Assembly (NCBI RefSeq): GCF_030161415.1
Contig: NZ_BSSU01000006.1
Span: 174,365-238,364, forward strand
DNA length: 64,000 bases
Direction of reading: 5' to 3'
Source: Thalassotalea eurytherma
GTDB taxonomy: Bacteria; Pseudomonadota; Gammaproteobacteria; Enterobacterales; Alteromonadaceae
The position numbers and the translations under genes were made by a program. Positions 37,109 through 47,286 of this stretch are shown piece by piece (within the stretch, counting starts at the first letter, position 1; every line of letters starts with the position of its first letter). The notes under the pieces were generated by a model, which was not told the DNA's origin, made no database searches, and saw only the letters and a list, made by a program, of their open reading frames with translations.

Positions 37109-38398
37109 TTAATCGTTTTTGTATACTTTACCTGCTTTCATCACGAAATCTACGTCAAGTAAGGCGTTGATATCTTTTAACGGATTTTCATCATAAGCAA
37201 CAATATCGGCATATTTACCTTGTTCAATTGTACCTAAAACCTTTGATTTATTGACTAAATCTGCGGCATTAACAGTTGCCGACTTTAAGATATCAGCATT
37301 TGTCATGCCCGCTTCTGACATTAAAACAGCTTCACGTGCATTAGTGCCATGCTTAGATACACCGCTATCTGTACCATAAGCGATTTTCACACCTGCTTCG
37401 TATGAACGCTTAAAGTTAGCCTGCATATCAGCGCCAACACGCATCGCTTTCGCTTTAATCGCTTCAGACATAAAGTTAGATGTTTTTGCCATACCGACAA
37501 CCGTGTCACCAGCAAGCAAGGTTGGAACTAAATAAGCGCCACCTTCTTTAAATAAACGAATACTTTCTTCGTTGGCATAACTGCCATGCTCAATACTGTC
37601 GACACCCGCTCTTAACGCAGCATTAATACCTGCAGCTGCATGTGCATGGCTTGCTACTTTACGACCTAACGCATGTGCGGCATTGATGATTTCAACTAAT
37701 TCATCATCATCCATTTGCTGACCTGTGCCAGTATTGGTATCCGATAAAACACCGCCTGTAGAGGTAATCTTAATAACGTCAGCACCAAATTTAATGGCTC
37801 GTCGGGTTGCTCGGCGACAATCATATGGGCCATCACAAATCGTTTTAGACGTTTTCATTTCTAATAAGTCAGGGCTCATTCCATCTACGTCACCATGACC
37901 ACCGGTCACTGAAACGCCGCCAGAAGCGACAACACGAGGACCATCTATCCAACCTTTATTAATGCCATCTCGTAATGCATAAATTTGCTCTGGGCTCGCA
38001 CCTAAATCACGAACGGTGGTAAAGCCAGCCATTAAGGTTCTCTTAGCAAACATTGCGCTACGCATGGCTACATCGGCATCAGACATTCTTAACGCTTCGC
38101 TGTCATTATTTGGCCCTAACTCGCCTTGCAAATGTACATGCATATCCATTAAGCCGGGCATCACAAACTCATTTTTTAAGTCGATGATCTTTGCCTCGTT
38201 GCCAACAGACTTAGCGCTAACATAGCCTTTTACAACATCCGTGATAACGCCATCTTTAATAATGACAGATTGTTTTGTTAACGGTTTTTCACCAGGTACT
38301 GCCAGTAAATTACCTGCATGAATAATGGTGGTTTGCGCTGTAACAGCACAACTAACCGCTAAAGAAATACTTGCAAGAAGTGATGGAATCGCTTTCAT
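37109..38398 (-). CDS. Secreted amidohydrolase (Xaa-Pro/Lys-Arg dipeptidase-like)
   Basis: A 429-residue exported metal-dependent hydrolase: signal peptide to about CAVTAQ, then the amidohydrolase TIM barrel. Metal ligands are visible: VMPGLMDMHVHL (HxH), the carboxylated lysine in GADVIKITSTGG, HAHAAAGI, SIEHGS and IAYGTDSG (final Asp). It belongs to the imidazolonepropionase-like group that includes bacterial prolidases and Lys/Arg-specific carboxypeptidases; the segment CDGPYDCRRATR is common in that subgroup. The likely role is breakdown of dipeptides in the periplasm; specificity unknown. Single gene, minus strand. Confidence 0.87.
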   Translation of the reverse strand: MKAIPSLLASISLAVSCAVTAQTTIIHAGNLLAVPGEKPLTKQSVIIKDGVITDVVKGYVSAKSVGNEAKIIDLKNEFVMPGLMDMHVHLQGELGPNNDSEALRMSDADVAMRSAMFAKRTLMAGFTTVRDLGASPEQIYALRDGINKGWIDGPRVVASGGVSVTGGHGDVDGMSPDLLEMKTSKTICDGPYDCRRATRRAIKFGADVIKITSTGGVLSDTNTGTGQQMDDDELVEIINAAHALGRKVASHAHAAAGINAALRAGVDSIEHGSYANEESIRLFKEGGAYLVPTLLAGDTVVGMAKTSNFMSEAIKAKAMRVGADMQANFKRSYEAGVKIAYGTDSGVSKHGTNAREAVLMSEAGMTNADILKSATVNAADLVNKSKVLGTIEQGKYADIVAYDENPLKDINALLDVDFVMKAGKVYKND

Positions 38399-38516
38399 GT
38401 TGCCTCTTTGTACTTATTGTTATCGATTAACTTTTATTTTGTTAACGTTTTATCGTAAATATAAATTCACCTTAACAATAAGTTTTCACAAGCGAAAGTT
38501 TTTACGGTGTAATAAC

Positions 38517-38544
38517 AAAAAAGCCAGCCGATTGGCTGACTTTT
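38517..38544 (-). terminator. Rho-independent terminator of slyD
   Basis: On the minus strand AAAAGTCAGCC pairs with GGCTGGCTTTT with one G-U pair and a four-base loop, then six Ts; 20 bases past the slyD stop. Confidence 0.85.
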
Positions 38545-38563
38545 CATTATGCAATATTAGCAA

Positions 38564-39046
38564 TTAATGCTGATGGCCACCAACACCATGAGCATGGCCA
38601 TGTTCAATTTCTTCTTTTGTTGCTTCACGCACACTTTCAACAGAAATATCAAAAGTTAACGTTTTGCCAGCCAATGGGTGGTTAATATCAACCGTCACCA
38701 TAAAACGACCTGCTTTTACCACCGTAACTTGACGTTCACCTTGCTCCGTATGAACAGTAGCAACCATGCCTGGCTTCCAAACTTTAGCACCTTGTAAGTG
38801 TTTTACTGGCACTCGTTGAATCGCTTCTTCTTGGCGTTCACCGTAACCTTCTTCCGGAGAAACGGTAGCAGAAAACTCGTCACCCGTTGCTTTGCCATCA
38901 AGTGCCTTTTCAACGCCAACAATCATATTCTTGTGACCGTGTAAGTATGCAACTGGGTCACCATTTTTTGACGATTCAAGTTGTTCACCCTGCTCATCGG
39001 TAAGCGTGTAGTGAAATTGAACAACAGTATCTTTGGCAATATTCAT
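38564..39046 (-). CDS. slyD: FKBP-type peptidyl-prolyl isomerase SlyD
   Basis: A cytoplasmic prolyl isomerase/chaperone of 160 residues. The FKBP part with an inserted IF domain reads VVQFHYTLTDEQGEQLESS...YLHGHKNMIVGVEKALDGKATGDEF..TV.PEEGYGER. NHPLAGKTLTFDISV closes the FKBP fold. The tail EHGHAHGVGGHQH is a short His-rich metal-binding end, much shorter than that of E. coli SlyD. Nickel handling is therefore possible but weaker. Single gene with own terminator. Confidence 0.95.
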   Translation of the reverse strand: MNIAKDTVVQFHYTLTDEQGEQLESSKNGDPVAYLHGHKNMIVGVEKALDGKATGDEFSATVSPEEGYGERQEEAIQRVPVKHLQGAKVWKPGMVATVHTEQGERQVTVVKAGRFMVTVDINHPLAGKTLTFDISVESVREATKEEIEHGHAHGVGGHQH

Positions 39047-39132
39047 ATCTATTCCTTAACGTGCGATAACTATCGCAAAAATTTTGCGGCGATTTTAGCA
39101 AAATATAGAAAGTAAACCTAGTGCATCGTCAA

Positions 39133-42100
39133 CTAGCTGGCCTTTTGTTCATTGAATTTAAACATCGGCGCCAATTGGCTAACACCTAAACCACTTGATT
39201 TTGTTACTTTGATTTGGACATTAACCCGTTCTTTGAGCGCGTCAACATGACTAATAATACCGATCATTTTACCGCTAGCGTTTAATGAATCCAACGCGTT
39301 TAGGGCTAGCTCTAATGTTTCATTATCCAAGGTGCCAAAGCCTTCATCTAAAAATAATGAATCGATTGATGTTTTATTACTGACTAAATCACTCAACGCC
39401 AATGCCAGCGCTAAACTTACCAGAAAGCTTTCGCCACCAGACAATGTTGAGGTATCTCGAACACTATCAGCTTGCCAAGTATCAATGACTTCCAATGCTA
39501 ATGCATCACTTTCTTTGCGTTGCAATTGATATCGGCCATCAAGTGACACTAAACGACGATTAGCTAAATAAACAAGATGCTCTAACGTTAAGCTTTGCGC
39601 AAACCGTCGATATTTAGCGCCATCGGCGGAGCCAATCAAATGATTCAATTTCGCTAAATCGTCGACAACTACTTGTTGCTGTTGAATTTTGGCAACCAAT
39701 GCCGATTGTTTTTCTAACTGCGTTTGATGTTGAGCCATTTGTTGCTGATTTTGGCCTAGGGTTACTTGCAGCGTTTTTAACGATTGGGTTACTGCGTCAA
39801 CTCTCAGCACTACATCTTCTAACGCTTCAGTCGTTAATTGCTGACCTTCAACCTCTTCTAACTGATGAGTATATAGTTCAACATTGGCTGTTAGTTTGGT
39901 AATTTCTTCATCGGCTAAACGGCGTTGCTTAGCAATCTGTTCAGCCTGCTCTCGAGGCATCAGTGCTTGTAAAAAGACTTGCTCATTTTCAAAACCACAG
40001 GTATTCATCTCATCTTGCCATAAGGTAGCTAATTGTTGATGATTTTCCTGTCGTTCGTTAAGTTGTTGTTGAGAGGCAGAGCATTCTCCCGCTATGTTGT
40101 TAATTTTTTTAGCTACATCATCGCGTTGATTTGTTAACTCAGCTAACTTTACGGTTAATGCTTGTTTTTTATGCGCAATCTCATCTCTTAATTCAGCAAC
40201 ACACTTATCACCTACCAAGTTCAATCGTTCAGATGTTTTAGTGGCATGTGCTTGAGTATGCATCGCTAACTCTGCTTGTAACGCAGATTTTTGCTCGCTA
40301 AGTTGCTCAACCTTTTGGGCAATAAGTGCCTGTTGTTGATTGAGATTTTCCAAACTACTTTTTGCTTGTTCATAGGCCGTTGCTAATTGATTAAAGCTCG
40401 CCAACTTATCGTTTGCCTGTAAAAAGAAATCTGCAATAGCGTGCTCAGGGCTATAACTACGATTTAATAAATCACTGCTTAATGAATTAATAGCGTCAAG
40501 TAGACTCGTGATTGACTGCTCATGTTGGCTCGTTAAGTCGGTAATTTGTTGTTGCAACTGTGTGATTTGAGCTTGCGTCGACTCAACGGTTTGCTTGACT
40601 AATTTTCTTTCGCTTTCAATGCCAGACAAGGTGAGCGATTGCTGGTGCTGATGTTGAGCAAGCTGTTGCTTATGTTTTTCTAACGCTTGCAGTTGTTCAT
40701 AGGTTACCTGCCAAGTGTTTGCTTCACTTTCTCTTGCTGATAGCAAATCAGGTGTTGTTGCAAGCACTGCTAAAGGTTCTTGCATGGCAAATTTAGTTGC
40801 GATTGGTGCCCACTGCTCATTCAAGCCTTTCAAATCAACTTGGTAGCCATCTAGCGTCGTTGAAATACTCTGCATCGTTTGTTCAATCACAGCAATTTGT
40901 TGGCTCAATGCTTGACCATGCTCTTCAATCTGTTTTAAGGCTTGTTGGGCTGACAATAGCCTTGCTTGATATTTATTTTCTTCGATATCACGATATTCTT
41001 CGATAGCTGGGTGCTCTGTTGAGCCACACAACGGGCATGGATCGTCAGCCTTAAGTTGATTTCGATAATCACTTAACGCTTGAATTGCACGTTGTTGTTC
41101 AACAATCACTTGCAAGTCTTTTACTTGCGTGTTCGCTAATTTGTATTGCTCACGACAAGCCAAGCGTTGCTGAGTTAACGCTTCAAGCTTTGTTTGGTGT
41201 TGGGCTTTATCGTTATGCAGCTGAGCTTGGGCATTGGTTATTTTATTAACCTGTTCACATAGCTGTTTCGCCACTTGAATATTCGTTTGCCAATCACTGC
41301 GTTGCTGAAATTGCTGGTAAAACGCATCAAGACTGTCACTTTTATGCAGAGTCAAACACGCAGAAATTTCTTGTTCTACGTTCGTTATTTGCTCATCTAG
41401 TCGTGTTTTCTGGCGATGAGTCTTTTGCTCGGCAGCAGTAAGTTCATCATCTCGTTTTTGGTTTTGGCTTGTTTGAGAAATTAACGGTTGGACTTGGCTA
41501 TCGAGTTGCTTTCGATTAGCAATAAGATCCTGTGCTTGCTTGTAGTTTTGTTGCCAAACCGCCAAGTTTTCTTGTAGTTGATGAATATAACCATGCTGTA
41601 CAGTAAAGGTTTGGTAGTCATCTTGTCGGTTTTGTAATTCGACCAGTTGAAGCTTTGTTTGTTGCTGACTCGTAAGCTCGGCACTAAGTTGGTGTTCAAC
41701 CGTTTTTTGCTTTGCTGTGGTTTGTTCTACAAGCGTACCTAGATGCTTAATCTCATGTTCAAGTGGCTGCACTTTTTCTATAAAAAGCTGTTCTTGTTGT
41801 TCAAAGCCTTTAAGGGCCGTTTCCGCATTATCATTTGCTATAGCAACTTCTTGCTCAGCTTTTGCAAAAACGCTGGCAAGATCCTTTTGCTGCTGACTTA
41901 GTTTTTTCACCGTTTCTTGTAACAACAGGCATTGTTTTCGAGAATCGACAAACTGATCATACTGGCTTTTAATTTTTAACGCAGGCTCAGCTTTGGCGAG
42001 TAAATCAAATTGTGCTTTATGTCCGTCTAGTGATTGTTTGGTTTCATGCAGCACTTGGTTTTGCTGTTTAAGCTTTTGAGTTAATTCTGATTTTTTTATT

Positions 42101-42840
42101 AACCATTGTTTATCTTTGGTTAAAGACGCTAACGATTTGCTTAACTCAGCCTCTTGCTCTTTAGCCGCCTGCAATGATTGCTCAATGTTTTTCAGCTCTT
42201 CATCGGTAAGCAAACTTAAACCAGATTTTTGCGACTCAATTAACGCAAGGGCCTTATCTTCCTGTTTATAATTTTCGTAAACTTGTTGTGAAATTTGACC
42301 ATAAATTTCGGTACCGGTTAGCTCTTCTAATAGCTCAGCACGCTGGTTGGCATTCGCATTTAAAAAGGCCGCAAACTGCCCTTGCGATAGCATCATAGAC
42401 TTTGTGAATCGCGCAAAGTCTAACCCCGAAAGCAATTCAATTTTGCTCTTAACTGCAGAGGGTTTTTCAGCCAATATTTCGCCATCAAGGGTAGCAAGCT
42501 CAGCTTTCGCATCGACTAAGTTACCTTCTGGGTTATTTTTCGCGCGTCGTTGAGACCAAAACGCTCGATAACCCTTACCTTTTACTTCAAATTCTACTTC
42601 AGCTAAACAACTTGCCGTATGGCGAGTCATGATCTGATTTTGGCTCTTAGATACTTTTTGTCTTGGTGTTTGCTGATACAAAGCTAAACATATCGCATCA
42701 AGAATTGTCGTTTTACCTGCCCCTGTCGGGCCAGTAATTGCGAACAGTGCATCTTGATCAAACGGGGCCTGAGTAAAATCGATAAACCAATGGCCTTTTA
42801 AAGCATTTAGGTTTTCAAATCGTAGAGTCAATATTTTCAT
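39133..42840 (-). CDS. sbcC: Nuclease SbcCD subunit C (Rad50-like)
   Basis: A 1235-residue SMC-like ATPase that with SbcD opens DNA hairpins and processes ends. Walker [20 protein letters not shown] is at the N-terminus; two very long glutamine-rich coiled coils (about 185-540 and 640-1050) flank the zinc hook [12 protein letters not shown] near 605-620; signature [19 protein letters not shown] and Walker [13 protein letters not shown] are at the end. The start overlaps the sbcD stop by four bases. Glutamine codons give the long minus-strand coil its unusual composition; no truncation. Confidence 0.97.
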   Translation of the reverse strand: MKILTLRFENLNALKGHWFIDFTQAPFDQDALFAITGPTGAGKTTILDAICLALYQQTPRQKVSKSQNQIMTRHTASCLAEVEFEVKGKGYRAFWSQRRAKNNPEGNLVDAKAELATLDGEILAEKPSAVKSKIELLSGLDFARFTKSMMLSQGQFAAFLNANANQRAELLEELTGTEIYGQISQQVYENYKQEDKALALIESQKSGLSLLTDEELKNIEQSLQAAKEQEAELSKSLASLTKDKQWLIKKSELTQKLKQQNQVLHETKQSLDGHKAQFDLLAKAEPALKIKSQYDQFVDSRKQCLLLQETVKKLSQQQKDLASVFAKAEQEVAIANDNAETALKGFEQQEQLFIEKVQPLEHEIKHLGTLVEQTTAKQKTVEHQLSAELTSQQQTKLQLVELQNRQDDYQTFTVQHGYIHQLQENLAVWQQNYKQAQDLIANRKQLDSQVQPLISQTSQNQKRDDELTAAEQKTHRQKTRLDEQITNVEQEISACLTLHKSDSLDAFYQQFQQRSDWQTNIQVAKQLCEQVNKITNAQAQLHNDKAQHQTKLEALTQQRLACREQYKLANTQVKDLQVIVEQQRAIQALSDYRNQLKADDPCPLCGSTEHPAIEEYRDIEENKYQARLLSAQQALKQIEEHGQALSQQIAVIEQTMQSISTTLDGYQVDLKGLNEQWAPIATKFAMQEPLAVLATTPDLLSARESEANTWQVTYEQLQALEKHKQQLAQHQHQQSLTLSGIESERKLVKQTVESTQAQITQLQQQITDLTSQHEQSITSLLDAINSLSSDLLNRSYSPEHAIADFFLQANDKLASFNQLATAYEQAKSSLENLNQQQALIAQKVEQLSEQKSALQAELAMHTQAHATKTSERLNLVGDKCVAELRDEIAHKKQALTVKLAELTNQRDDVAKKINNIAGECSASQQQLNERQENHQQLATLWQDEMNTCGFENEQVFLQALMPREQAEQIAKQRRLADEEITKLTANVELYTHQLEEVEGQQLTTEALEDVVLRVDAVTQSLKTLQVTLGQNQQQMAQHQTQLEKQSALVAKIQQQQVVVDDLAKLNHLIGSADGAKYRRFAQSLTLEHLVYLANRRLVSLDGRYQLQRKESDALALEVIDTWQADSVRDTSTLSGGESFLVSLALALALSDLVSNKTSIDSLFLDEGFGTLDNETLELALNALDSLNASGKMIGIISHVDALKERVNVQIKVTKSSGLGVSQLAPMFKFNEQKAS

Positions 42841-44066
42841 GATTGCCCCTGTAATTGCTCAACACTTTGTAAATATAAGGCTCTCAGGCGATCAGATTGT
42901 TGTTTTTGCTCATCATCAGCAATTTCTTGATCTGTCATCAACGCTAAGCGCTGTTCAAACACATCGTTTATATCAAGCTCTTCAAGGGTAATTTTTTCTT
43001 GGTTTTCCAGCATAGCCATGCGCTGGGTTTTACTTCGTCTAACACGCAGTACTTCAACGGGTAAGTCAGCTAAATATTGCTCAATACGTTGTTGAACATC
43101 TTGATGATACTCTTGGCTATCAACCTCAATATCTAACCAAATGGTTTGTTGCTCTACTTGCATTGCTTCTACGTACTTTTCAATGGCAGTTTTCAATTCA
43201 TCGATTGGCTTTTTTAAAGCAAGTAATGGCTGGTAACAAGGAATAGCAATACGTTCCACCTCACATGACTGGTGGCTAACATTGACTAAGTTCACGTATT
43301 TTTGATGATTAACCTCGTCAAAAGATAATGCGATTGGTGAGCCGCAATAACGCATGTGCTCTGATTTGGCGATCAACTGACTTTGGTGAATATGACCTAA
43401 TGCCAAATAATTAAATGGCGGAAACGCGTCTGCCGGAAACGCATCTAACGTACCGATATAGATTTCTCGCACCGAATCACTTGTACTAGCGCCCACTGTG
43501 GTTAAATGACCTGTGCCGATGATGGGCAATTCATTATCACCGATGAGTGCGTTGGCCTGCTCGTATTGTGCTAGATAATAGTCGGCAATGGCTGCTTGGA
43601 GTTGTTGCTGTTTTTCTACCGCACTTTGACCCGCAACACTTTTCACGATGTCTCGTGGACGAATAAACGGAATAGCGCAAACCACACCTAATAGACTTTG
43701 GTGCTCGTCATAGATAGGAATATTGGTAGACGCATCACTGTTTACATGCGTGACAACTTGGGTATTAAGCGCACTTAATACGGTTTTAGACTCACTTAAC
43801 ATTGCCACTGAATCATGGTTACCAGCCAAAATAATTAGCTGACAATTAAGTGACGTGATTTTTGCGATAAACTCGAAATACAGCTCTCGGGCATAACTGG
43901 GTGGATTGGCTGTATCAAAAATATCACCAGCAACAACAATGGCATCAACGGCATGCTCGGTTGCTTTGTCTATAAGCCAAGTTAAAAACGCTTGATGTTC
44001 AGCGGCTCTGCTTTTGCCATAAAAATACTGGCCAAGGTGCCAGTCTGAGGTATGTATTATTCGCAT
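42837..44066 (-). CDS. sbcD: Nuclease SbcCD subunit D (Mre11-like)
   Basis: A 409-residue manganese nuclease subunit. The phosphoesterase motifs are in order: [45 protein letters not shown] and ALGHIHQSQ. The C-terminal capping and SbcC-binding part follows. It overlaps sbcC by four bases (ATGA type), so the two are made together. Confidence 0.97.
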   Translation of the reverse strand: MRIIHTSDWHLGQYFYGKSRAAEHQAFLTWLIDKATEHAVDAIVVAGDIFDTANPPSYARELYFEFIAKITSLNCQLIILAGNHDSVAMLSESKTVLSALNTQVVTHVNSDASTNIPIYDEHQSLLGVVCAIPFIRPRDIVKSVAGQSAVEKQQQLQAAIADYYLAQYEQANALIGDNELPIIGTGHLTTVGASTSDSVREIYIGTLDAFPADAFPPFNYLALGHIHQSQLIAKSEHMRYCGSPIALSFDEVNHQKYVNLVNVSHQSCEVERIAIPCYQPLLALKKPIDELKTAIEKYVEAMQVEQQTIWLDIEVDSQEYHQDVQQRIEQYLADLPVEVLRVRRSKTQRMAMLENQEKITLEELDINDVFEQRLALMTDQEIADDEQKQQSDRLRALYLQSVEQLQGQS

Positions 44067-44214
44067 TAAACAGGTAAATTATTCTTATTGAGTGTTCATT
44101 TTACCTCATCCGATAATAAGCGCTAGTGTAAAAACCGGTAATGGTCAGTTTAAAATCTTGCGAAAACCTAAAACATAATGAATAGTTAGTGAAGCACCAT
44201 AAAAGGGAAATATC

Positions 44215-44577
44215 ATGGATAATCAAATAGTTTGGGTTGACATGCCAGTCGTTAATTTAGATAGAGCGATTAGCTTTTATTCTGCCGTATTAGGAAATGA
44301 AGTTAAAAAGGAAGCCTATGAAGGCTGTGCCTTTGGTTTATTACCTCATGCAAACACCAATGTATCAGGCTGTTTAATTGAAGTTGATGAAAGCAAAATC
44401 ACCAAGTCAGGGCCATTACTTTATTTTAATGTCAATGGCCGAATAGAAGCTGCTACTGAACAAGCGATTGCACATGGTGGCAGTGTTGATGAACCCTTTA
44501 TGGATATGGGGGCTCACGGAAAACGTGTCGTCGTTATTGATTCTGAAGGCAATAGAATTGCGCTTCATAGTGAATAA
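44215..44577 (+). CDS. VOC-family (glyoxalase-like) protein
   Basis: A 120-residue protein with a VOC fold: IVWVDMPVVNLDRAISFYSAVLGNEVKKE at the start, then GLLPHA, VSGCLIEVDES and the closing GKRVVVIDSEGNRIALHSE. It is a different subgroup from the VOC gene at 24989. Shine-Dalgarno AAAGGGAA lies seven bases before the ATG. Substrate unknown. The next gene (DUF1761) follows in the same direction after 50 bases. Confidence 0.87.
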   Translation: MDNQIVWVDMPVVNLDRAISFYSAVLGNEVKKEAYEGCAFGLLPHANTNVSGCLIEVDESKITKSGPLLYFNVNGRIEAATEQAIAHGGSVDEPFMDMGAHGKRVVVIDSEGNRIALHSE

Positions 44578-44627
44578 GACATACATTCAAATACCTACAA
44601 AAACCAATAAGAATAAGAGAGAAATAT

Positions 44628-45023
44628 ATGTTTGATGTTAACTATATCGCGGTGTTAGTAGCCGCTGTTTCAAGCTTTATCTTGGGTGGTCTTTGGTACT
44701 CCCCTGTTTTGTTTGGCAAAGCATGGATGAGAGAATCGGGTTTTGATGAAACACAAGCTGGCCATCCTGGCAAAGTGTTTGGTTTTGCTTTTGTATTTTC
44801 TGTCATTGCAGCGTTTTGTTTTGCTAGCTTAGTTGGGCAAAACCCTTCACTAATGATGGCGATTCACTACGCATTGATCGTTGGTATTGGCTTTGTCGCC
44901 ATGAGTTTTGGTATCAACTACCAGTTTTCAAATAAGAGCTTTTTATTATTAGCGATTGATGGCGGTTACCATTTAGGTCAATTTTTATTGTTTGCCTTAG
45001 TTTACGCATATTGGCCGGCATAA
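44628..45023 (+). CDS. DUF1761 membrane protein
   Basis: A 131-residue inner-membrane protein with four hydrophobic helices. The opening VNYIAVLVAAVSSFILGGLWYSPVLFGKAWMRESGF is characteristic of DUF1761, with the GGLWYSP.LFGK motif in the loop after helix 1. Function unknown. Shine-Dalgarno AGAGAGAA upstream. Followed by a strong bidirectional terminator. Confidence 0.88.
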   Translation: MFDVNYIAVLVAAVSSFILGGLWYSPVLFGKAWMRESGFDETQAGHPGKVFGFAFVFSVIAAFCFASLVGQNPSLMMAIHYALIVGIGFVAMSFGINYQFSNKSFLLLAIDGGYHLGQFLLFALVYAYWPA

Positions 45024-45043
45024 GCTTTTCAGTAATAACGTTC

Positions 45044-45074
45044 AAAAAGGGTTCAGCATGATGAACCCTTTTTT
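45044..45074. terminator. Bidirectional terminator between DUF1761 and bax-like genes
   Basis: AAAAAGGGTTCA (45044-45055) pairs perfectly with TGAACCCTTTTT (45062-45073). The 3' end overlaps the last bases of the minus-strand gene. Confidence 0.88.
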
Positions 45075-46059
45075 ATTCGTTTCCCGATTTGATAATAATG
45101 GTTTGTCCGTCGCTTAACCAAGCTTCATCAATAAACATCAGCTTGTTGTAACGAATCATCGATGAAATCGAATCGATATAAGCTTGGCCACGTTCAGAAT
45201 ATTTATCAAGTGTTTGTGCCAATTCAAGCCCCGTAATAGGTTGTTCTTGTTCCCGAAGCTTTGCCCTTAGCGCTCTTAGCTTTTCATAGGCATGACCGCG
45301 GTTAATATTAAGGGCATAACCTTTCACCGAGTCTAACGGCGTATCAAAACGGGCAATACCATAATTACCCAACTCCTTACGCTGTGATTTAGGCACCATG
45401 CCTTGGCCTGAATAGTCCCACTGGCCAAAAAATGCATTACCTTCGAGGGTAAATCGGGAGGTTGCCCAACCGCTTTCTTCTGCCGCTTGTGCTAAGGCTA
45501 AAGATGGCGGAATAATATCAAGACGCGCAAGTAACGCCGACTTATGCTGCTCAGTTATAGCTGCATTCGCTTCTTGTTTTATCACCCGATATTGCACCAT
45601 TAATTGACGCAACTGCTCATCAGCGAGTGTATTGTCAATAACCGACTGACGTAGCTGCATAATGTCTTCATTTGCCATTAAAACCAATGGCGCCATTAAG
45701 CGAAAAAACACTTCTTTTTTCACGTTAACTGGCATCGAAGATGATGAATGCTGCCACTGTTCATTCACTTTCGTAAAAACGATTCTTGGCACTTGTTTAT
45801 GACCTAACGCCCAATCTTCACGGGTGTAACGATGCGCTTTAAATAAGGCATAGAGCTCGTCAAGCGAATTAATATAAACGACTTTCGTAGAACCCTGATT
45901 ATCGGCATAGTTTGATAGATTAATGTTAGTTTTTAAATCAGTCGCATTTTGAGGGTTAACTGTTTGCTCAGCGCTATCTTCCTTCGCATCTTTTTGCTGC
46001 TCACAACTAAATAAAAAACTTAGGCTTAACATTGAAAATAAAATGATGTGTTTTTTCAT
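45073..46059 (-). CDS. Bax-like glucosaminidase-domain lipoprotein
   Basis: A 328-residue lipoprotein: signal MKKHIILFSMLSLSFLFSC with lipobox Cys. The C-terminal half is the LytG/glucosaminidase fold of E. coli Bax: IIPPSLALAQAAEESGWATSRFTLEGNAFFGQWDY (Glu in AAEESGW is the likely catalytic acid), VKGYALNINRGHAYEKLRALR and YSERGQAYIDSISSMIRYN. A peptidoglycan N-acetylglucosaminidase at the envelope is the likely role. Divergent from mgsA; its stop lies within the terminator hairpin shared with DUF1761. Confidence 0.88.
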   Translation of the reverse strand: MKKHIILFSMLSLSFLFSCEQQKDAKEDSAEQTVNPQNATDLKTNINLSNYADNQGSTKVVYINSLDELYALFKAHRYTREDWALGHKQVPRIVFTKVNEQWQHSSSSMPVNVKKEVFFRLMAPLVLMANEDIMQLRQSVIDNTLADEQLRQLMVQYRVIKQEANAAITEQHKSALLARLDIIPPSLALAQAAEESGWATSRFTLEGNAFFGQWDYSGQGMVPKSQRKELGNYGIARFDTPLDSVKGYALNINRGHAYEKLRALRAKLREQEQPITGLELAQTLDKYSERGQAYIDSISSMIRYNKLMFIDEAWLSDGQTIIIKSGNE

Positions 46060-46199
46060 AACGCCCCTAAGGTGAGTGCAAATGTCCGATCAAATTTATC
46101 TTCATGATTGCGAACTATTGAGAAAAACACAACAAATGGTGTGTCAAAACTTTCTAAACATGTTAAAAAATAACCATCAATCACAATCCAGAGAAGACT

Positions 46200-46655
46200 G
46201 TGGAATATAAAATAATTAACAGTAATGCCAATAAGAACATTGCGCTTGTTGCTCATGACAACATGAAACCAGATCTAATGGCTTGGTGTAAAAAATACAC
46301 AAATAAACTAGCCAACCACACGTTATATGCAACAGGTACAACAGGGAAGCTATTGCAAAAAGAAACAGGTCTGCCGATCACTTCCTTGATTAGTGGTCCA
46401 TTAGGGGGCGACCAACAGATCGGTGCGCTTATTACCGAACAAAAAGTTGATATGATGGTGTTTTTCTGGGATCCGTTAGAAGCACAACCTCATGATCCTG
46501 ACGTGAAAGCGCTATTGCGTTTGGCCGCTGTATGGAATATTCCGGTAGCCTGTAATCAAGCGTCAGCAGACTTCTTAATTACCTCATCATTGTTTGATGA
46601 AAGCTATGAAAAATCGGTGCCTGATTACAATAAATATATTGCACAAAGAACCTGA
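46200..46655 (+). CDS. mgsA: Methylglyoxal synthase
   Basis: Converts dihydroxyacetone phosphate to methylglyoxal, an overflow route of glycolysis. 151 residues. [36 protein letters not shown] (catalytic Asp), [22 protein letters not shown] and [14 protein letters not shown] are the family's conserved blocks. The start is GTG at 46200, preceded by AGAGAAG; no upstream ATG is in frame and the next ATG would remove the first strand. Confidence 0.96.
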   Translation: MEYKIINSNANKNIALVAHDNMKPDLMAWCKKYTNKLANHTLYATGTTGKLLQKETGLPITSLISGPLGGDQQIGALITEQKVDMMVFFWDPLEAQPHDPDVKALLRLAAVWNIPVACNQASADFLITSSLFDESYEKSVPDYNKYIAQRT

Positions 46656-46698
46656 TCAAGCCACTTGATTAGCGAGTGCTTTTGCTACTCGTAAACGT

Positions 46699-46728
46699 AA
46701 AAAACCACCGTAAATGAGGTGGTTTTTT
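46699..46728. terminator. Bidirectional terminator between mgsA and the MoxR operon
   Basis: AAAAAACCACC (46699-46709) pairs perfectly with GGTGGTTTTTT (46718-46728), eight-base loop. Confidence 0.9.
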
Positions 46729-46745
46729 GTTTAGATAATTGAGCG

Positions 46746-47276
46746 TTATTTAAATACGACGGTTTTGTTGCTTCTCGTATAAGTGCGACTTTGCTCTTTC
46801 GTCCATTCACCGTTTTTTAAATAAGATGTAGAGACCATCATTTTATCGCCAAGTAATTTACTGACAGATTTCACCTGAGTGATGCCATTTTCATTACCTG
46901 TAACATCTTCATAGGCAGCAAACGTGTTTTCATCAATAATCTCAAGCGTACCTGTTGTGTGGAAGTTTGCAGTCGTAAAGTAGTAAAAGACTAATGCCTG
47001 TTTCGTCGTATCATAAAAGATAATTGACTCACCGCCGTATTCACCTTCATTTATCGAATGCAAAGTGCGCAACGCTTTGCCATTAAGCACCCTCTCCCAC
47101 CTTGATACATCAAATACTGGGGCTTGGCCTTCAGCAACAGCAAAGTTAGACTCCCACGTCCCTAGGTAACCATTAAATATCGCCAGCTCTTTGGCAAAGT
47201 CTTTCGCCATAACACCAGTACTCATCAAAAAGATTAATACCAGTAAGGTTATTTTTAACAGCTGTTGTTTTATCAT
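46746..47276 (-). CDS. Secreted protein of unknown function, last gene of the MoxR-VWA operon
   Basis: A 176-residue exported protein: from ATG 47276 (GGAAAA upstream) it has a signal peptide to about STGVMA. The mature part (FNGYLGTWESNF, VSRWERVLNGKALRTLHSINEGEYGGESIIFYD, ALVFYYFTTANFHTTGTLEI) looks like a single lipocalin-type or DUF1579-like beta barrel. I do not recognise a named family. It starts ten bases after the RDD gene stop, so it is probably part of that operon. A longer start at 47315 would add an untypical charged prefix. Confidence 0.65.
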   Translation of the reverse strand: MIKQQLLKITLLVLIFLMSTGVMAKDFAKELAIFNGYLGTWESNFAVAEGQAPVFDVSRWERVLNGKALRTLHSINEGEYGGESIIFYDTTKQALVFYYFTTANFHTTGTLEIIDENTFAAYEDVTGNENGITQVKSVSKLLGDKMMVSTSYLKNGEWTKEQSRTYTRSNKTVVFK

Positions 47277-47286
47277 TATTATTTTC

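Noticed and set aside
39133..42840. Low-complexity glutamine-rich stretches in sbcC as repeats or assembly error
   Set aside because: Long Gln/Leu-rich coiled coils are normal for SbcC, and the zinc hook and both ATPase halves are intact in one frame.
46056..46256. Minus-strand open frame of 66 codons between the bax-like gene and mgsA
   Set aside because: It overlaps the start of mgsA on the other strand, has no Shine-Dalgarno and resembles nothing; the region is the divergent promoter area.
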